Source of the DNA: Actinomycetota bacterium
GTDB taxonomy: Bacteria > Actinomycetota > Actinomycetes > Streptosporangiales > Streptosporangiaceae
Assembly (NCBI GenBank): GCA_003161205.1
Contig: PMOU01000224.1
Location: 198-5,378 of the forward strand
Direction: 5' to 3'
DNA: 5,181 nt
Shown: positions 4,197-5,181 of the stretch, piece after piece
Position numbering within the stretch: the first letter of the stretch is position 1
Layout of the letters: each line of letters starts with the position of its first letter
Position numbers and translations under genes: made by a program
Notes under the pieces: generated by a model
Database searches by the model: none
Seen by the model: only the letters and a program-made list of their open reading frames with translations
What the model was told of the DNA's origin: nothing

Positions 4197-5181
4197 GCGC
4201 CCGCGCGCTGAGAAGTTGCTGTCGAGTCCGCCAGCAAGGTGGCAACGCATTCCACGTGATGGGTCATCGGGAACGCGTCAAAGGCCCGCAAGCCGTCCAG
4301 CACCCAGCCGCGTGCGGCGAGGAGCCCGATGTCGCGGGCCAGCGTAGCCGGATCGCAGGATACATAGGCGAACCTGGCGACCCCGTTCTCTGCCGCGGCG
4401 AGATATTCGATAACCTCCCGCGCCAGCCCGGAACGGGGCGGGTCGGCCACCACCAGCCGGGCCGGCGGGAGGGCTCCCGTCTGGCCACCGCGGCCGAGCA
4501 CCGCCGTCACGTCACCCTTATGCACCCGGGCCCAGGGCCATTCGCGCAGATTGTGCCGGGCGTCCCGCACGGCGGCGTTGTCAGACTCCACCCCGATCAC
4601 CGTCCCGTCCGGCCCGACCGCCTGGGCCAGCGATGCGGCGAACAGCCCGGCCCCGCAGTACAGGTCGACCGCGATGTCGCCGGCTTGCGGAGCCAGCGCG
4701 GCCATGACCGCGTCGGTCAGCACGTCCGCCGCAGCCGGATGCACCTGCCAGAACGCACCCGCGCCTACCCGCCAGTCCCGCCCTGCCGCACGCTGGCTCA
4801 GGTAGGAGTGGCCGCGTAGCGGGGTCAGGCTGTGCCCGGCCCGGCTCAGCACCGAATCCGCTTTGATCCCGTCTATCGATACCGGACGGCCTGAATGACC
4901 TTTGGTCGCGTGAGACCGGCCACCCGGGGTGATCACCACGGCCCGTTCGGCCGATCCCGCGGCGACCAGGGCCTCGACCGAGGAGGTCCCCGGCCAGCGC
5001 CGGGCGGGAATACCGAGATCGGTGATGGCCGGATGGGCGATCAGGCACTGGCCCACGTCGATCACGTCGTGCGAGCGGTGCGCGCGCAGTCCGGCGACCC
5101 CGTCGCGGCGCACCGCGAACTGGACGCGCGTGCGCCAGCCCAGGCCGCCGCCCGCCGGCCCGGTGCTGGCCTCTACGGTGC
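4193..5181 (-). CDS. m5U-type class I SAM-dependent RNA methyltransferase (RlmD/TrmA family), N-terminus outside window
   Basis: The frame is open from the right edge to the TAG at 4195-4193, 329 codons. It matches the C-terminal two-thirds of the RlmD (RumA)/TrmA family, which methylates C5 of uridine in 23S rRNA or tRNA using S-adenosylmethionine. In order: GLGWRTRVQFAV near the edge; GAFWQVHP; the SAM-binding DLYCGAGLF (from 4666); DPPRSGL (from 4444), the family's active-site segment; SCDPATLARD with the nucleophilic Cys (4357-4355); and DAFPMTHHVE with the general-base Glu (4252-4250). All catalytic residues are present, so the enzyme should be active. The N-terminal TRAM domain and any Fe-S cysteines lie beyond the edge. 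A GTG at 5113 is internal and is not the start, since family sequence continues upstream of it. Whether the target is rRNA or tRNA is undecided, so no symbol is given. Confidence 0.94.
   Translation of the reverse strand, partial: TVEASTGPAGGGLGWRTRVQFAVRRDGVAGLRAHRSHDVIDVGQCLIAHPAITDLGIPARRWPGTSSVEALVAAGSAERAVVITPGGRSHATKGHSGRPVSIDGIKADSVLSRAGHSLTPLRGHSYLSQRAAGRDWRVGAGAFWQVHPAAADVLTDAVMAALAPQAGDIAVDLYCGAGLFAASLAQAVGPDGTVIGVESDNAAVRDARHNLREWPWARVHKGDVTAVLGRGGQTGALPPARLVVADPPRSGLAREVIEYLAAAENGVARFAYVSCDPATLARDIGLLAARGWVLDGLRAFDAFPMTHHVECVATLLADSTATSQRAGA

Noticed and set aside
4256..4819. Plus-strand open frame of 187 codons
   Set aside because: It is antisense to the RNA methyltransferase, which carries every catalytic motif of its family.

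Overview
The window looks like chromosomal DNA from a high-GC actinomycete. GC is very high, third codon positions are almost always G or C, one gene encodes an Rv1855c-type F420-dependent oxidoreductase, another encodes a very small GntR regulator of a type common in actinomycetes, and several genes begin at or within 7 nt of a TANNNT -10 box, as in leaderless actinobacterial transcripts. I would not name a genus. I see no tRNA, rRNA, CRISPR array or intact mobile element.

Layout. (1) 788 down to the left edge, minus strand: a two-helix membrane protein with a long Pro/Gly-rich tail built partly from tandem repeats; its 3' end lies outside the window. (2) 789-1021: divergent intergenic region with promoter-like boxes and a hyphenated palindrome. 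(3) 1022-1837, plus: isocitrate lyase/PEP mutase superfamily enzyme. (4) 1884-2813, minus: LLM-class F420-dependent oxidoreductase, convergent with the previous gene. (5) 2810-3127, minus: unrecognised 105-residue protein whose stop overlaps the oxidoreductase start (ATGA), so the two form a likely coupled operon. (6) 3128-3269: divergent control region with a perfect 22-bp palindrome. (7) 3270-3536, plus: 88-residue GntR-type DNA-binding protein. (8) 3622-4026, minus: glyoxalase/VOC-fold protein. (9) 4101-4196, plus: 31-codon piece that resembles the extreme C-terminus of a tyrosine recombinase. (10) 4193 to the right edge, minus: m5U-type RNA methyltransferase, N-terminus outside the window.

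How the genes may work together. The only grouping with real regulatory structure is the GntR gene, its palindrome, and the divergent pair of orphan gene plus F420 oxidoreductase. A simple reading is a self-regulating repressor that may also control the redox operon. The other genes look like separately transcribed metabolic or housekeeping genes. I found no convincing new multi-gene system; the orphan/F420/GntR module and the integrase remnant are the parts most worth a second look.
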